Positions 35,471 through 45,319 of a stretch of DNA of 64,000 nt are shown piece after piece. A model generated the notes under the pieces. That model was not told the DNA's origin. It ran no database searches and worked only from the letters and a program-made list of their open reading frames with translations. Positions within the stretch are counted from its first letter, which is position 1, and each line of letters starts with the position of its first letter. This DNA comes from Agreia sp. COWG. GTDB taxonomy: Bacteria; Actinomycetota; Actinomycetes; Actinomycetales; Microbacteriaceae. Location: positions 2,046,001-2,110,000 of the forward strand of contig NZ_LR882035.1 in the NCBI RefSeq assembly GCF_904528075.1. The letters are read 5' to 3'. A program made the position numbers and the translations under genes.

Positions 35471-35869
35471 CTACGAGCCCGTCAACGCTCGCGCGATGAC
35501 ATAACCTCCCCCGGCGGCGGCGAATCCGATCACCAGGTTGATGGCCACCGACCAGGCGGCGGTTCGCAACCGTCCGATCCGCACCAGCTCCACGGTTTCG
35601 ACGCTGAACGTGCTGAAGGTCGTCAGGCCTCCGGCCAGACCGGTGACCAGGACGAGCCGGGTGTCTGCAGACAGGGCAGCCGTGCTCGCCAGCCCGGCTG
35701 CGACACCCGCAATCGCGGAACCGACGGCGTTCACGGCGAAGACGGCCCACGGAAAGCGATGCAGCCACGAGCCGTGGTGACGTGACGCCACGAAGAGGCT
35801 GACGCCGTAACGCAGCACGGCGGCGAGTCCACCGATGGTCACGACCACCATCGCCAGTCCCACGCTCAT
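35471..35869 (-). CDS. crcB: Fluoride ion channel CrcB/Fluc, second copy
   Basis: 132 residues, four membrane helices. Fluc channels export F- as dual-topology dimers. Typical residues: GGLAAVLRYG at the start, NAVGSAIAGVAAG in helix 2, and the selectivity motif GLAGGLTTFSTFSVE. The ATG overlaps the upstream crcB stop as ATGA, so the two are coupled and may form a heterodimer. Confidence 0.92.
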   Translation of the reverse strand: MSVGLAMVVVTIGGLAAVLRYGVSLFVASRHHGSWLHRFPWAVFAVNAVGSAIAGVAAGLASTAALSADTRLVLVTGLAGGLTTFSTFSVETVELVRIGRLRTAAWSVAINLVIGFAAAGGGYVIARALTGS

Positions 35870-36294
35870 TCGCCGGTCTCCGGGTCGAGGCGTGCACGCC
35901 CGCGAGTGGAACGCGGCCCCAGGCGAAGCCCCAGCAGAGCGGCGGCGAATCCCAGCGCGAGCGTGACCACGAGGTAGGCGACGCCCAGCAGCAGGTGATC
36001 GGGGCCGGATGCCGACAGCAGCACCACGGACAGGATCATCGCGGAGAAGGTGGTGAAGGAGCCCAGGAACCCCGGACCGATGGCCGCCTTGACCACGGAG
36101 GGCACATCGCGTGTCCAGATGCCGGTGGTCAGCACCCCGAGCACGAACGAGCCCACGATGTTGATGAGCAGAGTACTGACGGCGATCTGGTCGTTGGCGT
36201 GCGGCATGAGGGTGTCCAAGCCGAGGCGGGTAGCGCTGCCGAGCACTCCCCCGACGAACACGGCCACGAGGTGGGCGATGGGGCGATCCTGCAC
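35866..36294 (-). CDS. crcB: Fluoride ion channel CrcB/Fluc, first copy
   Basis: 142 residues, four membrane helices, with GGVLGSATRLGLD, NIVGSFVLGVL and GFLGSFTTFSAM. Divergent in sequence from its partner, as expected for paired Fluc subunits of fixed opposite topology. GTG start supported by TATCGT seven bases upstream. I found no fluoride riboswitch in the short leaderless upstream region. Confidence 0.92.
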   Translation of the reverse strand: MQDRPIAHLVAVFVGGVLGSATRLGLDTLMPHANDQIAVSTLLINIVGSFVLGVLTTGIWTRDVPSVVKAAIGPGFLGSFTTFSAMILSVVLLSASGPDHLLLGVAYLVVTLALGFAAALLGLRLGPRSTRGRARLDPETGE

Positions 36295-36301
36295 AGCGGC
36301 G

Positions 36302-36307
36302 ACGATA
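36302..36307 (-). promoter_or_regulatory. Leaderless -10 box of the crcB pair
   Basis: TATCGT, seven bases, then GTG at 36294. Confidence 0.45.
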
Positions 36308-36373
36308 CCCCCAATGGCGAATACTCACGGTGCAGCCGGGCGAAATGTCGGCGGATGGTGGCAGTCTCACAGG

Positions 36374-38512
36374 ATGAGCAACTCCGGCACCGCCCCCACC
36401 TCGACCGCCACCGACATCTTGCGCTCCCTGGTCGGTCGGCCGGATGCCCAGTTCCACGATGGCCAGAAAGAGGCCATCGACGCCCTCGTCGACGACCGCA
36501 GCCGTGCCCTCGTCGTTCAACGCACCGGGTGGGGCAAGTCGGCGGTGTACTTCATCGCCACGCTACTGCTCAGGCAGCAGGGGGCGGGCCCCACCATTCT
36601 GGTCTCGCCCCTTCTCGCGCTGATGCGCGACCAGGTCGCCGCGGCGGCCCGCGCGGGCGTCACCGCCGCCAGCCTCAACTCGGCGAATACCCACGAGTGG
36701 GACGAGATTCGAGAAAGGCTCTCCCGCAACGAGATCGATGTGCTCCTCGTCTCGCCGGAACGACTCAACAACCCGCGCTTTCGCGAAGAGCAGCTTCCCG
36801 AACTCGTGCGCCGCACCGGCCTGCTGGTGGTCGACGAGGCCCACTGCATCTCCGACTGGGGTCACGACTTTCGCCCCGACTACCGAAGGTTGCGCACGCT
36901 CATCGCCGAGTTGCCACAGGGCGTGCCCGTGCTGGCGACCACCGCCACCGCGAACTCCCGCGTGGTCGCCGACGTCGCCGAGCAGTTGAGCGTCGACACG
37001 CACGGCACCGGGGCGAACGCCGTCACCACCATCCGGGGTCCCCTCGCCCGCGCATCGCTCCGATTGGGCGTGCTCACCCTGCCCGACTCGAAGGCCCGCC
37101 TCGGCTGGCTCCTCAGCCACCTGGCCGAGCTCGAGGGCAGCGGCATCATCTATGCGCTCACCGTCTCCGCAGCCGAAGACACGGCGCGGTTGCTCCGCGA
37201 CGCCGGCCACGCCGTGCTCGCCTACACCGGCCGCACCGACCCGGCCGACAGGGAGACGGCCGAGGCGCTGTTGAAGAACAACGAGGTCAAAGCGCTCGTC
37301 GCGACGAGCGCTCTCGGCATGGGCTTCGACAAGCCCGACCTCGGATTCGTCATCCACCTCGGCGCGCCCTCGTCACCCGTGGCCTACTACCAACAGGTCG
37401 GCCGCGCCGGCCGCGCCACCGACAACGCTGATGTGCTGTTGCTTCCCGGCCGCGAAGACGCCGAGATCTGGCACTACTTCGCGACTGCATCGATGCCCAA
37501 CGAGTCGCGGGCGCGCGCCGTGATCGACGCCCTCGGCGCCGCATCCGGCCCCCTCTCGACGCCCGCGCTCGAGGCGCTCGTCGATCTCAAACGAACACCG
37601 CTCGAGCTGCTGCTCAAGGTGCTCGATGTGGACGGCGCCGTGTCGAAGGTTCAGGGCGGGTGGGTCGCGACGGGCCGACCGTGGGTCTACGACGCCGAGC
37701 GCTATGAACGCATCGCGGCCGAACGTGTGGCCGAACAGCAGTCGATGCTCGACTACGTGTCGACCTCGGGCTGCCGCATGGAGTTTCTGCAGCGGGCCCT
37801 CGACGACCCGACCGCCGCACCGTGCGGGCGCTGCGACCGGTGCACGAGCGCCTGGTACTCCGAGACCGTCGCCGCAGACGACGCGACGGTCGCAGCGAGC
37901 GCCCTGCAGCGCGTCGGCGCCGAGATCGAACCCCGTACCCAATGGCCGACCGGGGCCGGCAGCCGGGGCGTGAATGTGAAGGGCCGTATCGCTGCAGAAG
38001 AGCGCGTCGCATCCGGCCGCGCACTGGCCCGCCTCACCGACCTGGGCTGGGGAGGAACCCTGCGCGAACTCTTCGCACCGCGAGCCGCGGACGCGCCCAC
38101 CAGCGCCGCACTCATCGCTGCCTGCGCCAAGGTTCTGGGCGAGTGGCCGTGGGCCGAACGCCCGGCCGCCATCGTGAGCATGCCGTCAAGGCGAAGGCCG
38201 CTGCTGATCGACTCGGTGGCGCGAGGGCTGTCCGAGCTCGGAAGACTGCCGCACCTGGGCTCACTCGACCTTGTCGGAGGCGGTCCCGATGACGCTCCCG
38301 GAGGCAACAGCGTCTACCGCCTGTCCTCCGTCTGGCAGCGGTTCGAGGTGGGCTCCGCGCTGCGCGACGACCTCGACTCCCTCGCAGGCCGGCCCGTGCT
38401 GCTCGTCGACGACCTCGTCGATAGCCGCTGGACTATGACGGTCGCGGGTCGCGAGCTGCGTCGTGCCGGTGCCGGCACGGTGCTTCCCTTCGCGCTGGCG
38501 CTGCAGATGTAG
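36374..38512 (+). CDS. RecQ-family DNA helicase fused to a phosphoribosyltransferase-like domain
   Basis: 712 residues. Helicase core (about 15-345): GQKEAIDAL, Walker A QRTGWGKSAVYF, DEAHCISDWGHDFRPDYR, TATAN and YYQQVGRAGRA. A four-cysteine zinc site follows (SGCRMEF, CGRCDRC), then a helical segment. No HRDC domain. The last 150 residues resemble a phosphoribosyltransferase, with a PRPP-loop-like VLLVDDLVDSRWTMT (about 675-689) in which the usual Thr-Gly is Ser-Arg. Likely acts in DNA repair; the extra domain may bind nucleotide. The ATG lacks a clear ribosome site (CACAGG adjacent). Confidence 0.88.
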   Translation: MSNSGTAPTSTATDILRSLVGRPDAQFHDGQKEAIDALVDDRSRALVVQRTGWGKSAVYFIATLLLRQQGAGPTILVSPLLALMRDQVAAAARAGVTAASLNSANTHEWDEIRERLSRNEIDVLLVSPERLNNPRFREEQLPELVRRTGLLVVDEAHCISDWGHDFRPDYRRLRTLIAELPQGVPVLATTATANSRVVADVAEQLSVDTHGTGANAVTTIRGPLARASLRLGVLTLPDSKARLGWLLSHLAELEGSGIIYALTVSAAEDTARLLRDAGHAVLAYTGRTDPADRETAEALLKNNEVKALVATSALGMGFDKPDLGFVIHLGAPSSPVAYYQQVGRAGRATDNADVLLLPGREDAEIWHYFATASMPNESRARAVIDALGAASGPLSTPALEALVDLKRTPLELLLKVLDVDGAVSKVQGGWVATGRPWVYDAERYERIAAERVAEQQSMLDYVSTSGCRMEFLQRALDDPTAAPCGRCDRCTSAWYSETVAADDATVAASALQRVGAEIEPRTQWPTGAGSRGVNVKGRIAAEERVASGRALARLTDLGWGGTLRELFAPRAADAPTSAALIAACAKVLGEWPWAERPAAIVSMPSRRRPLLIDSVARGLSELGRLPHLGSLDLVGGGPDDAPGGNSVYRLSSVWQRFEVGSALRDDLDSLAGRPVLLVDDLVDSRWTMTVAGRELRRAGAGTVLPFALALQM

Positions 38513-38523
38513 CCTCGAGAGCG

Positions 38524-40089
38524 ATGAGTACAGAAGACGCCTCGAACAACACCTCCGCTGCCAGAACACGTCGGCGCATCCCCGAGGTGCTCGACGCCAT
38601 CGAACGCGTCGAGCCGCAGCCCGACTTTCGCGTCGACCTCGAGCGAATCAGGTTCTCACCGTACTTCTCGAGGCTCTCCGCCGTCACCCAGGTGATCTCG
38701 CAGGCGGGCGCCGGGCCGGTGATCCACAATCGCCTCACTCATTCCGTGAAGGTCACAGCCGTCGCGCGATCGATCGCGGTCATGCTCGAGCAAGACGAGG
38801 GCGAGACCGGCACGCTCGTCCGTGAGCTCGGCGGATGCGATCCGGTCGTCGTGCAGGCCGCGGCCAGCGCCCACGACCTGGGTCACCCGCCCTTCGGCCA
38901 CCTCGGCGAACAGGTGCTCGACCGTCTCGCCCGCGAGAGGCTCGGCCTGTCGGAGGGCTTCGAGGGCAACGCGCAGACGTTCCGCATCCTCACAGAGCTC
39001 GACGCGTGCGATGCCACAGAGCAGGGACTCAACCTCACGGCGGCCGTGCGAGCCGCCGTGCTCAAGTACCCGTGGCTGCGCGCCGACTGGCGCTCCCGCG
39101 TGCGCACCGACCTCCCCGACGGCATGCCCCGCGGTGTGGGGTCGCAGCGCGACGGCGGGGCAGACAAGTTCAGCGCGTACACGCTCGACGCCCACGAATT
39201 GAACGAGGCACGAGAGGCGTTCCCCTCCATCAGCACCTGGCAGCAGACGGTGGAGTGCTCGGTCATGGACATCGCCGACGACATCGCCTATTCGATCCAC
39301 GACCTCGATGACTTCTATCGCGCCGGAGTGCTGCAGCAGGCATCCGTGTCGGCAGAGCTGCGCAGCTGGCTGCGCGATCAGGCGCAGCTCAGCGCCATCG
39401 ACGAGCCCGCCCTCGAGGCCAGTGCACGCGTTCCCGGACACGCCCTCGAGCTCGTTCGACGTCGCATCCATCGGCGCGACGCCTGGAACGCGTCGGACGA
39501 GGCCTTCCGCGCGGCGGTGCAGAGGGTCAGCAACGACCTCGGAGACGGCCTTCTCAGCGTTCCGTTCGACGGATCGATCGGCGCCGAACGCGCCATCTCG
39601 TCGTTCACCCGCAGCTGGATCAACAGGCTTCAGCGCTCGATCGTGGTCGACCGCGATCCTCACATTCGCAGCGCGCACGTTCGTCTCGGCCAGCAGGCCT
39701 GGCACGACGTGGTGGTTCTCAAGTTCGTGCACACGAGATTCGTGCTCGAACGCCCCGACCTGGCCACCTACCAGCGCGGTCAGGGGCGCGTGCTCGAGAC
39801 CCTCGTCGACGGTTTCAGCGCCTGGCTCGCCGACGAAGACGACGCAGCACGGGCACCGAGGCGCCTGGTCGAGCTCATCCAGGTGGCCACGGCGGGCTAT
39901 GGACGCCTGCGCAGGGAATCGCCCGAGCTTCTTCACGGTCGCACCGACGACGAGAGCATCGTGCAGCGGGGGCGAGGCCGGGGCATCGTCGATTACATCG
40001 CCTCGCTCACCGACAGCCAGGCCATGAACGTGGCTGCCGTGATCAGCGGTTCCTCGGAACATCTCTGGGAGGGCGGCACCGGCCTCTAG
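38524..40089 (+). CDS. dgt: dGTP triphosphohydrolase-like HD-domain protein
   Basis: 521 residues. HD-superfamily enzyme hydrolysing dNTPs to nucleoside and tripolyphosphate. Metal ligands: NRLTHSVKVTAVAR, SAHDLGHPPFGHLGE and MDIADDIAYSIHDLDDF. EQVLDRLAR and FEGNAQTFRILT are also typical. Begins 11 bases after the RecQ gene, with GAGAG before the ATG, so both may be one repair/nucleotide-pool operon. The stop interlocks with that of the ANTAR gene as CTAG. Confidence 0.92.
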   Translation: MSTEDASNNTSAARTRRRIPEVLDAIERVEPQPDFRVDLERIRFSPYFSRLSAVTQVISQAGAGPVIHNRLTHSVKVTAVARSIAVMLEQDEGETGTLVRELGGCDPVVVQAAASAHDLGHPPFGHLGEQVLDRLARERLGLSEGFEGNAQTFRILTELDACDATEQGLNLTAAVRAAVLKYPWLRADWRSRVRTDLPDGMPRGVGSQRDGGADKFSAYTLDAHELNEAREAFPSISTWQQTVECSVMDIADDIAYSIHDLDDFYRAGVLQQASVSAELRSWLRDQAQLSAIDEPALEASARVPGHALELVRRRIHRRDAWNASDEAFRAAVQRVSNDLGDGLLSVPFDGSIGAERAISSFTRSWINRLQRSIVVDRDPHIRSAHVRLGQQAWHDVVVLKFVHTRFVLERPDLATYQRGQGRVLETLVDGFSAWLADEDDAARAPRRLVELIQVATAGYGRLRRESPELLHGRTDDESIVQRGRGRGIVDYIASLTDSQAMNVAAVISGSSEHLWEGGTGL

Positions 40090-40808
40090 AGCGTCAACCT
40101 GCGCGCCACGACGTCGTCGGCGACCTCCTGCAATCGGCGCCCGTTCACGCGGGCGTGATCCCGGAGCAGGGCGAACGCGGCATCCATGTCGAGCGAATGG
40201 GTATGCGAGATCACGCCTTTCGCCTGCTCGATCAGCACACGGCTGTCGAGCGCGTGCTGCAACTGTCGCCGAGCCACGTCGCTCTCGGCGACGGCTCGCT
40301 GGTGCAGGATGCCGATGGTCGCGATGTCGGCCAGCCCTCGGGCCACCGCGACATCGCTCTCGGGCAACACCCCGGGAGTTCGCCAGAAGAGATTGAGGCT
40401 GCCGAGGGTCTCTCCGCGCAACCTCATGGGAATGCAATGCGCTGAACGCAGGCCCAGCTGCTCGGCGCCCCTGACGAACGTCGGCCAGCTGCCGACGACC
40501 TGCCCCACATCGGGCACAGAGACGACCGTGCCCGATGTGAACGCCTCGACGCAGGGGCCCTGGCCCGCCCTCAACTGCATGAGATCCACGAGCCTGCTCT
40601 CCTCACTGGTGGAGGCGAGCACCTCGAGGCGACCCGTCCTGTCCGCGAGCGCCAGGCCTGCCGCGCTGGCGTCGACCAGGCTCGCACACGCCGTGACGAG
40701 CGTGTGCACGAGGTCGACGACGTCGTAATCGGCGACCAGGGTATCGGCCAGTGTCACGAACGCCTCGGCCAGCTGCGTCTCGCGAGATGCATCCACCGTG
40801 TCGAGCAC
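40086..40808 (-). CDS. GAF-ANTAR domain RNA-binding antiterminator-type regulator
   Basis: About 240 residues. An N-terminal GAF domain (about 15-160, with AGLALADRTGRLEVLASTSE core and CIPMRLRGETLGSLNLF) precedes an ANTAR domain (about 180-236: ALDSRVLIEQAKGVIS and AFALLRDHARVNGRRLQEVA). ANTAR proteins bind paired hexaloop hairpins in leader RNAs to prevent termination, here presumably in response to a ligand of the GAF domain. The GTG at 40808 is tentative (GGAAGG directly adjacent); a GTG at 40796 is the alternative. No target hairpin pair was recognised in the window. Confidence 0.88.
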   Translation of the reverse strand: MLDTVDASRETQLAEAFVTLADTLVADYDVVDLVHTLVTACASLVDASAAGLALADRTGRLEVLASTSEESRLVDLMQLRAGQGPCVEAFTSGTVVSVPDVGQVVGSWPTFVRGAEQLGLRSAHCIPMRLRGETLGSLNLFWRTPGVLPESDVAVARGLADIATIGILHQRAVAESDVARRQLQHALDSRVLIEQAKGVISHTHSLDMDAAFALLRDHARVNGRRLQEVADDVVARRLTL

Positions 40809-40834
40809 CCTTCCGTCTTCTTGTCGGGGGGGGA

Positions 40835-42235
40835 TCAGAGGTTGATCATGTGCCCCTTGAGCCCGTGGAACGCCTCCTGCAGGGCCTCGCTCAGGGTCGG
40901 GTGGGTGTGCACGTTTCGCGCCAGCTCGGTGGCCGTCAGGTCCCACATCTGCGCGAGGGTCAGCTCGGGCAGGAGCTCGGATACGTCGTGGCCGACCATG
41001 TGCCCGCCCAACAGCTCGCCGTACTTGGCATCAGCCACGAGCTTCACGAAGCCGGCGGGCTCACCGAGGCCATGGGCCTTGCCGTTGGCAGTCATCGGGA
41101 AGGTCGAGACGAGGACATCGTGGCCCTCGTCCCGCGCCTGCTGCTCGGTGAGTCCGAAGCTGGCGACCTGCGGCTGGCAGAACGTCGCACGGGGCATCAT
41201 GCGGTAGTCGCCGAGGGTCTGCGTCTCGGCACCCGCCATGGTCTCTGCGGCGACGACGCCCTGGGCCTCGGCCACGTGGGCGAGCTGCAGCTTGGCCGTG
41301 ACGTCGCCGATGGCATAGATGTTCGAGATGTTCGTGCGCATGTTGTCATCGATCGCGATCGCACCGCGGTCGGTGAGCTTCACGCCCGTCTTGTCGAGTC
41401 CGAAGCCCTCGACCCGAGGTGCGAAGCCGATCGACATCATGACCTTGTCGACCTCCATCGATCCCTGGGTGCCGTCTTTGGCCGTGTAGGAGACGGCCAC
41501 GGAGGAGCCGTTGTCGACGATGCTGTCGACCTTGGTCGAGGTGAGGAGGGTGACGCCGAGCTTCTTGTACTGCTTCGCGATCTCTTTCGACACATCGGCA
41601 TCTTCGTTGGGGAGCGCGCGGTCGAGGAATTCGATGATCGTGATCTCGACACCGTAGTTGCGCAGGATGTAGGCGAATTCCATGCCGATGGCGCCGGCAC
41701 CGACGATGACCATCGATTTCGGCAGCTCACGAGTGAGGATCTGGCTCTCGTAGGTGACGACGTTGTCGCTGAGGGTCACACCGGGAAGCAGGCGCACGGT
41801 CGAACCGGTAGCGATGATCGCGTTGTCGAAGGTGAGCTGCTCTGCCGTTCCGTCGGACTTGGACACGGTGAGCGAGTGGCTGTCGTTGAACGAACCGCGG
41901 CCGTCGTATTCGGTGATCTTGTTCTTCTTCATCAAGAAGTGCACGCCTTTGACGCGGCCGTCGGCGACCTTGCGGCTGCGGTCGAAGGCCACCCCGAAGT
42001 CGAAGCTCACGTCTCCCGAGATGCCGAACTCCGTCGCCTGAGTGCTGAAGATGTTCGCCAACTCGGCGTTGCGAAGCAGAGCCTTGGAGGGGATACATCC
42101 GACATTGAGGCACACGCCGCCCCAGTACTTCTCTTCGATGACGGCGACGCTCAGGCCGAGCTGAGCTGCACGGATGGCGGCGACATAGCCGCCGGGGCCG
42201 GCTCCCAGAACGACGAGGTTGTAGTGTGCACTCAT
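40835..42235 (-). CDS. lpdA: Dihydrolipoyl dehydrogenase
   Basis: 466 residues. FAD flavoprotein reoxidising dihydrolipoamide of the 2-oxoacid dehydrogenase complexes. [17 protein letters not shown] binds FAD; the redox disulfide is Cys42-Cys47 in [26 protein letters not shown] binds NAD; YAIGDVT and the catalytic HTHPTLSEA follow. The E1/E2 partners are not in the window. ATG 42235 has AAGGAA about 12 bases upstream. The frame remains open upstream without family similarity. Confidence 0.96.
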   Translation of the reverse strand: MSAHYNLVVLGAGPGGYVAAIRAAQLGLSVAVIEEKYWGGVCLNVGCIPSKALLRNAELANIFSTQATEFGISGDVSFDFGVAFDRSRKVADGRVKGVHFLMKKNKITEYDGRGSFNDSHSLTVSKSDGTAEQLTFDNAIIATGSTVRLLPGVTLSDNVVTYESQILTRELPKSMVIVGAGAIGMEFAYILRNYGVEITIIEFLDRALPNEDADVSKEIAKQYKKLGVTLLTSTKVDSIVDNGSSVAVSYTAKDGTQGSMEVDKVMMSIGFAPRVEGFGLDKTGVKLTDRGAIAIDDNMRTNISNIYAIGDVTAKLQLAHVAEAQGVVAAETMAGAETQTLGDYRMMPRATFCQPQVASFGLTEQQARDEGHDVLVSTFPMTANGKAHGLGEPAGFVKLVADAKYGELLGGHMVGHDVSELLPELTLAQMWDLTATELARNVHTHPTLSEALQEAFHGLKGHMINL

Positions 42236-42317
42236 TTTGTTAGGGCTTCCTTCGGTTCGCGCGTGCTCTGACGCACCAACTCTATTCGCACACGCGCCCG
42301 CGCCGCCCGAACCACCC

Positions 42318-42887
42318 TCAGGCGTCGATGCGGGAATGCTCCCCCAGCCGGTGCCACGTGCGGTTGTTGTAGACGAGCGGGCTGCCGGGGGCGGCCTCAC
42401 CCGACGTTCCGGCCTGCAGCGCATGCACGGCGATGACGGTCGAGTTGCCCGCATCCATCCGTTCGATCACCCTGCCCCTGATCCACGACGCCGCCGCAGG
42501 AAAGTACGGCTCCCCGGTGACGAGCCGGTCCCATCGATCCGTGTCCGCGAAGCGGTCTATGCCGCTGGTGGCGCAGAGAACAGCGAGGTCGAGCTGCTCG
42601 GAGGCGAGCAGGTGTACGACGACCGTCTCGGCCCGGCGAATCGTCGGCGAACTCGAGGACTGGCCGGAGACCGAGAACACCAGGAGCGGGGGCTCCGTAC
42701 TGACAGAGAAGACGGAGGTAGCGGTCAGACCCACGGGCCCGTCGCCCGCGTCGGCCGTGATGACGGCGACGCCCGCCGGGTGATTTCGGAAGACGGCCTT
42801 GAATTCTTCGGCATCGAGGCCGGCGTGCTGGCTGAGGTTGTCGACGGGGCGGATCGAGTCGATCTCGCGGGCGGTGGACGATGTCAT
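42318..42887 (-). CDS. Flavin reductase family (FMN-binding) protein
   Basis: 189 residues. FMN-binding split-barrel: [38 protein letters not shown] and a late YNNRTWHRL. Such proteins supply reduced flavin to monooxygenases, or act as stand-alone reductases. No monooxygenase gene is adjacent. GGAG lies three bases before the ATG, which is unusually close. Confidence 0.88.
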   Translation of the reverse strand: MTSSTAREIDSIRPVDNLSQHAGLDAEEFKAVFRNHPAGVAVITADAGDGPVGLTATSVFSVSTEPPLLVFSVSGQSSSSPTIRRAETVVVHLLASEQLDLAVLCATSGIDRFADTDRWDRLVTGEPYFPAAASWIRGRVIERMDAGNSTVIAVHALQAGTSGEAAPGSPLVYNNRTWHRLGEHSRIDA

Positions 42888-43004
42888 GACTCCACTCTTG
42901 GCTCGGTGAGGCGGAAGGCGAAACTTTATGTCGCCGAATGACGCCGCCGGGCGTTCAGAGCCGGTTCAGGCGCTTCAAAGGGGATGGCCGTACCCTCTGG
43001 GGTT

Positions 43005-45284
43005 ATGCCCGATTCGTCGTCACGCCCCTTCACCACCGCGAAACCGTGGCTGCACCTCCTCGGGGTCAGCGTCATCGCAGGAATCCTCGTCACGGCCCTG
43101 GCAGTCCCCGCCGTCTCTCTCACCAGCGCAACCGTGTCGCGCTCCGTCGGACTGTTCGAAGACCTGCCGTCGACTCTCGACATCGGCGCGCTGTCTCAGA
43201 AGTCCGAGATCTACTCCACGAACTCCGACGGCACGAATACGCTCCTCGCGACGGTCTTCGACCAGAACCGGCAGGAGGTCGGCTGGGACGAGATCGCGCC
43301 CGCGGTGAAAGACGCCCTCGTGTCGACAGAGGACCCGCGCTTCTACGAGCACAACGGCGTCGACCTCGCCTCGACGGCGCGGGCAGCCCTCAGCAACCTC
43401 ACGTCGGGCGGCGTCGAGAGCGGGGCCTCGACCATCACCATGCAGTACGTGAAGAACGTGCTCGTGCAGCGGGCAGAGGCACTCGACGACGAAACGGCCA
43501 GGGAGAAGGCCTATGCCGAGGCGACGCAGGAATCGCTCGACCGCAAGCTCGCGGAGATGAGACTGGCCATCGGCCTCGAGAAGAAGTACACCAAAGACCA
43601 GATCCTTCTCGGTTATCTGAACATCGCCAACTTCGGCGGAAGCGTGTACGGCATCGAAGCTGCCGCCAACTACTACTTCGGCACGACCGCCGCACAGCTC
43701 ACCGTGCCGCAGGCCGCGAGCCTCATCGCCACCGTGAACGAGCCCAATGGGCTACGCATCGACGATCCGGCCAATATCCCCGACAACGAGGCCCGCCGCA
43801 ACGTCGACGTGCTCGCATCGATGCTGAAGCACCACACCATCACGCAGTCGGAATACGACGCAGCCATTGCGACGCCGGTCACGCCCGTGATCACCGAGCC
43901 CTCGACGGGCTGCCAGACGGCGGCGAACGGTGCAGCCTACTTCTGTGACTACGTCACCTGGATCGTCAAGAACGACCCGACGTTCGGTGCCACGGCAGAC
44001 GAACGCTGGACGAACTTCAAGACCGGCGGCTTCCAGATCTTCACCACGCTGAACTCCGCACTGCAGGCCAATGCCAACGAGACGATGCAGAAGTACGTGC
44101 CCTCGTCGAGCGACGAGCTCGACCTCGGCTCCACCATCGTGACCGTCGAGCCAGGAACGGGCCGCATCCTGGCGATGGCCCAGAACACCACCTACGTTGC
44201 CGGCCCATCCGACGACCCCGGCAGCACGTCGCTCAACTACAACACCGACCAGGGCTACGGCGGCTCTACGGGCTTCCAGGTCGGGTCGACGTACAAGGTC
44301 TTCACCCTGGCCGAGTGGCTGAAGCAGGGGCATTCGCTGAGCGAACGGGTCAACGGCAACCCCCAGACGTTCAAACGGGCGAACTTCACCAACACCTGTG
44401 CCGACGTCGGCGGCCCCGACTACTCCCCCAGCAATGACAGCGGGGAGCGCCCGGGAACAGTCTCAGTGCAGACCGCGCTCACCGACTCCGTGAACAACGC
44501 CTTCGTCGCCATGGCCCAGAAGCTCGACCTGTGCCAGATCCGCAATACCGCTCAGGCCCTGGGCGTGCACCGCGCCGACGGGGCCACGCTCGGGTCCGAC
44601 CTCGCCGACGTGATCGGCACCCAGACCATCGCCCCGCTCACGATGGCGGCGGCCTATGCGGGCATCGCCGCGAACGGCAACTACTGCGCGCCCATCGCGA
44701 TCGACAAGATCCTGGATGCCTCCGGCGCCGAACTGCAGGCGCCGAAGGCCGACTGCGCCCAGGCCCTCGACCCGAAGGTGGCGGCGACCGTGGCGTACGC
44801 GATGAAGGGGCCGATCCAGTCCGGAACGGCGACGGCATCGAACCCCAACGACGACATCGAGCACATCGGCAAGACCGGCACCACCGATAACGAAAAAGAC
44901 ACCTGGATGATCGGCGCCAGCACGAAGGCCGCCACGGCCGTGTGGGTGGGCAATGTCTCGGGAGATGTCTCCATGACCGACGTCGAGACCAACGGGTACT
45001 CCGGTTACAGCGTTCGACACCGCATCTGGAAGGCGGTCATGACCGCGAACGACGAGGTCCTGCCGCAGGCGGCGGACTTCCCCGATCCCGATCGGACGAT
45101 GGTCAACGGCTCTGGTTCACGTTCGAACTCGGATTCCTCGACGAGCACACCAACCCCGACGGCCACGCCGACACCCTCCGCGCCGCCCTCGGATCCCGTT
45201 GACACGCCCGCCCCAGACGCCACCACGAGCCCAACGCCGGCCGCGGGCAACACCCTCGGTATCAACCCACTGACGGGGCAGTAA
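43005..45284 (+). CDS. Class A penicillin-binding protein (bifunctional glycosyltransferase/transpeptidase)
   Basis: 759 residues. Membrane anchor about 18-43, GT51 glycosyltransferase with VSTEDPRFYEHNGVDLASTARA core and GASTITMQYVKN, then KYTKDQILLGYLNIANFG; transpeptidase with GSTYKVFTL (SxxK serine), a SVNNAFVAM-type SxN region and KTGTTDNEKDTW. The C-terminus is a Ser/Thr/Pro-rich tail of about 50 residues. Polymerises and cross-links peptidoglycan outside the membrane. ATG 43005 is preceded by CTGGGG. Confidence 0.94.
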   Translation: MPDSSSRPFTTAKPWLHLLGVSVIAGILVTALAVPAVSLTSATVSRSVGLFEDLPSTLDIGALSQKSEIYSTNSDGTNTLLATVFDQNRQEVGWDEIAPAVKDALVSTEDPRFYEHNGVDLASTARAALSNLTSGGVESGASTITMQYVKNVLVQRAEALDDETAREKAYAEATQESLDRKLAEMRLAIGLEKKYTKDQILLGYLNIANFGGSVYGIEAAANYYFGTTAAQLTVPQAASLIATVNEPNGLRIDDPANIPDNEARRNVDVLASMLKHHTITQSEYDAAIATPVTPVITEPSTGCQTAANGAAYFCDYVTWIVKNDPTFGATADERWTNFKTGGFQIFTTLNSALQANANETMQKYVPSSSDELDLGSTIVTVEPGTGRILAMAQNTTYVAGPSDDPGSTSLNYNTDQGYGGSTGFQVGSTYKVFTLAEWLKQGHSLSERVNGNPQTFKRANFTNTCADVGGPDYSPSNDSGERPGTVSVQTALTDSVNNAFVAMAQKLDLCQIRNTAQALGVHRADGATLGSDLADVIGTQTIAPLTMAAAYAGIAANGNYCAPIAIDKILDASGAELQAPKADCAQALDPKVAATVAYAMKGPIQSGTATASNPNDDIEHIGKTGTTDNEKDTWMIGASTKAATAVWVGNVSGDVSMTDVETNGYSGYSVRHRIWKAVMTANDEVLPQAADFPDPDRTMVNGSGSRSNSDSSTSTPTPTATPTPSAPPSDPVDTPAPDATTSPTPAAGNTLGINPLTGQ

Positions 45285-45319
45285 CGCGCCAAAGGGTGTA
45301 TGCACGGCCAACACCGAAT

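Noticed and set aside
36295-36373. Possible fluoride riboswitch before crcB
   Set aside because: The region between starts is short, the -10 geometry implies a leaderless mRNA, and no crcB-motif pseudoknot could be drawn.
45295-45315. GGTGT...ACACC repeat after the PBP gene as a terminator
   Set aside because: Only five pairs with an 11-base loop; too weak to call.
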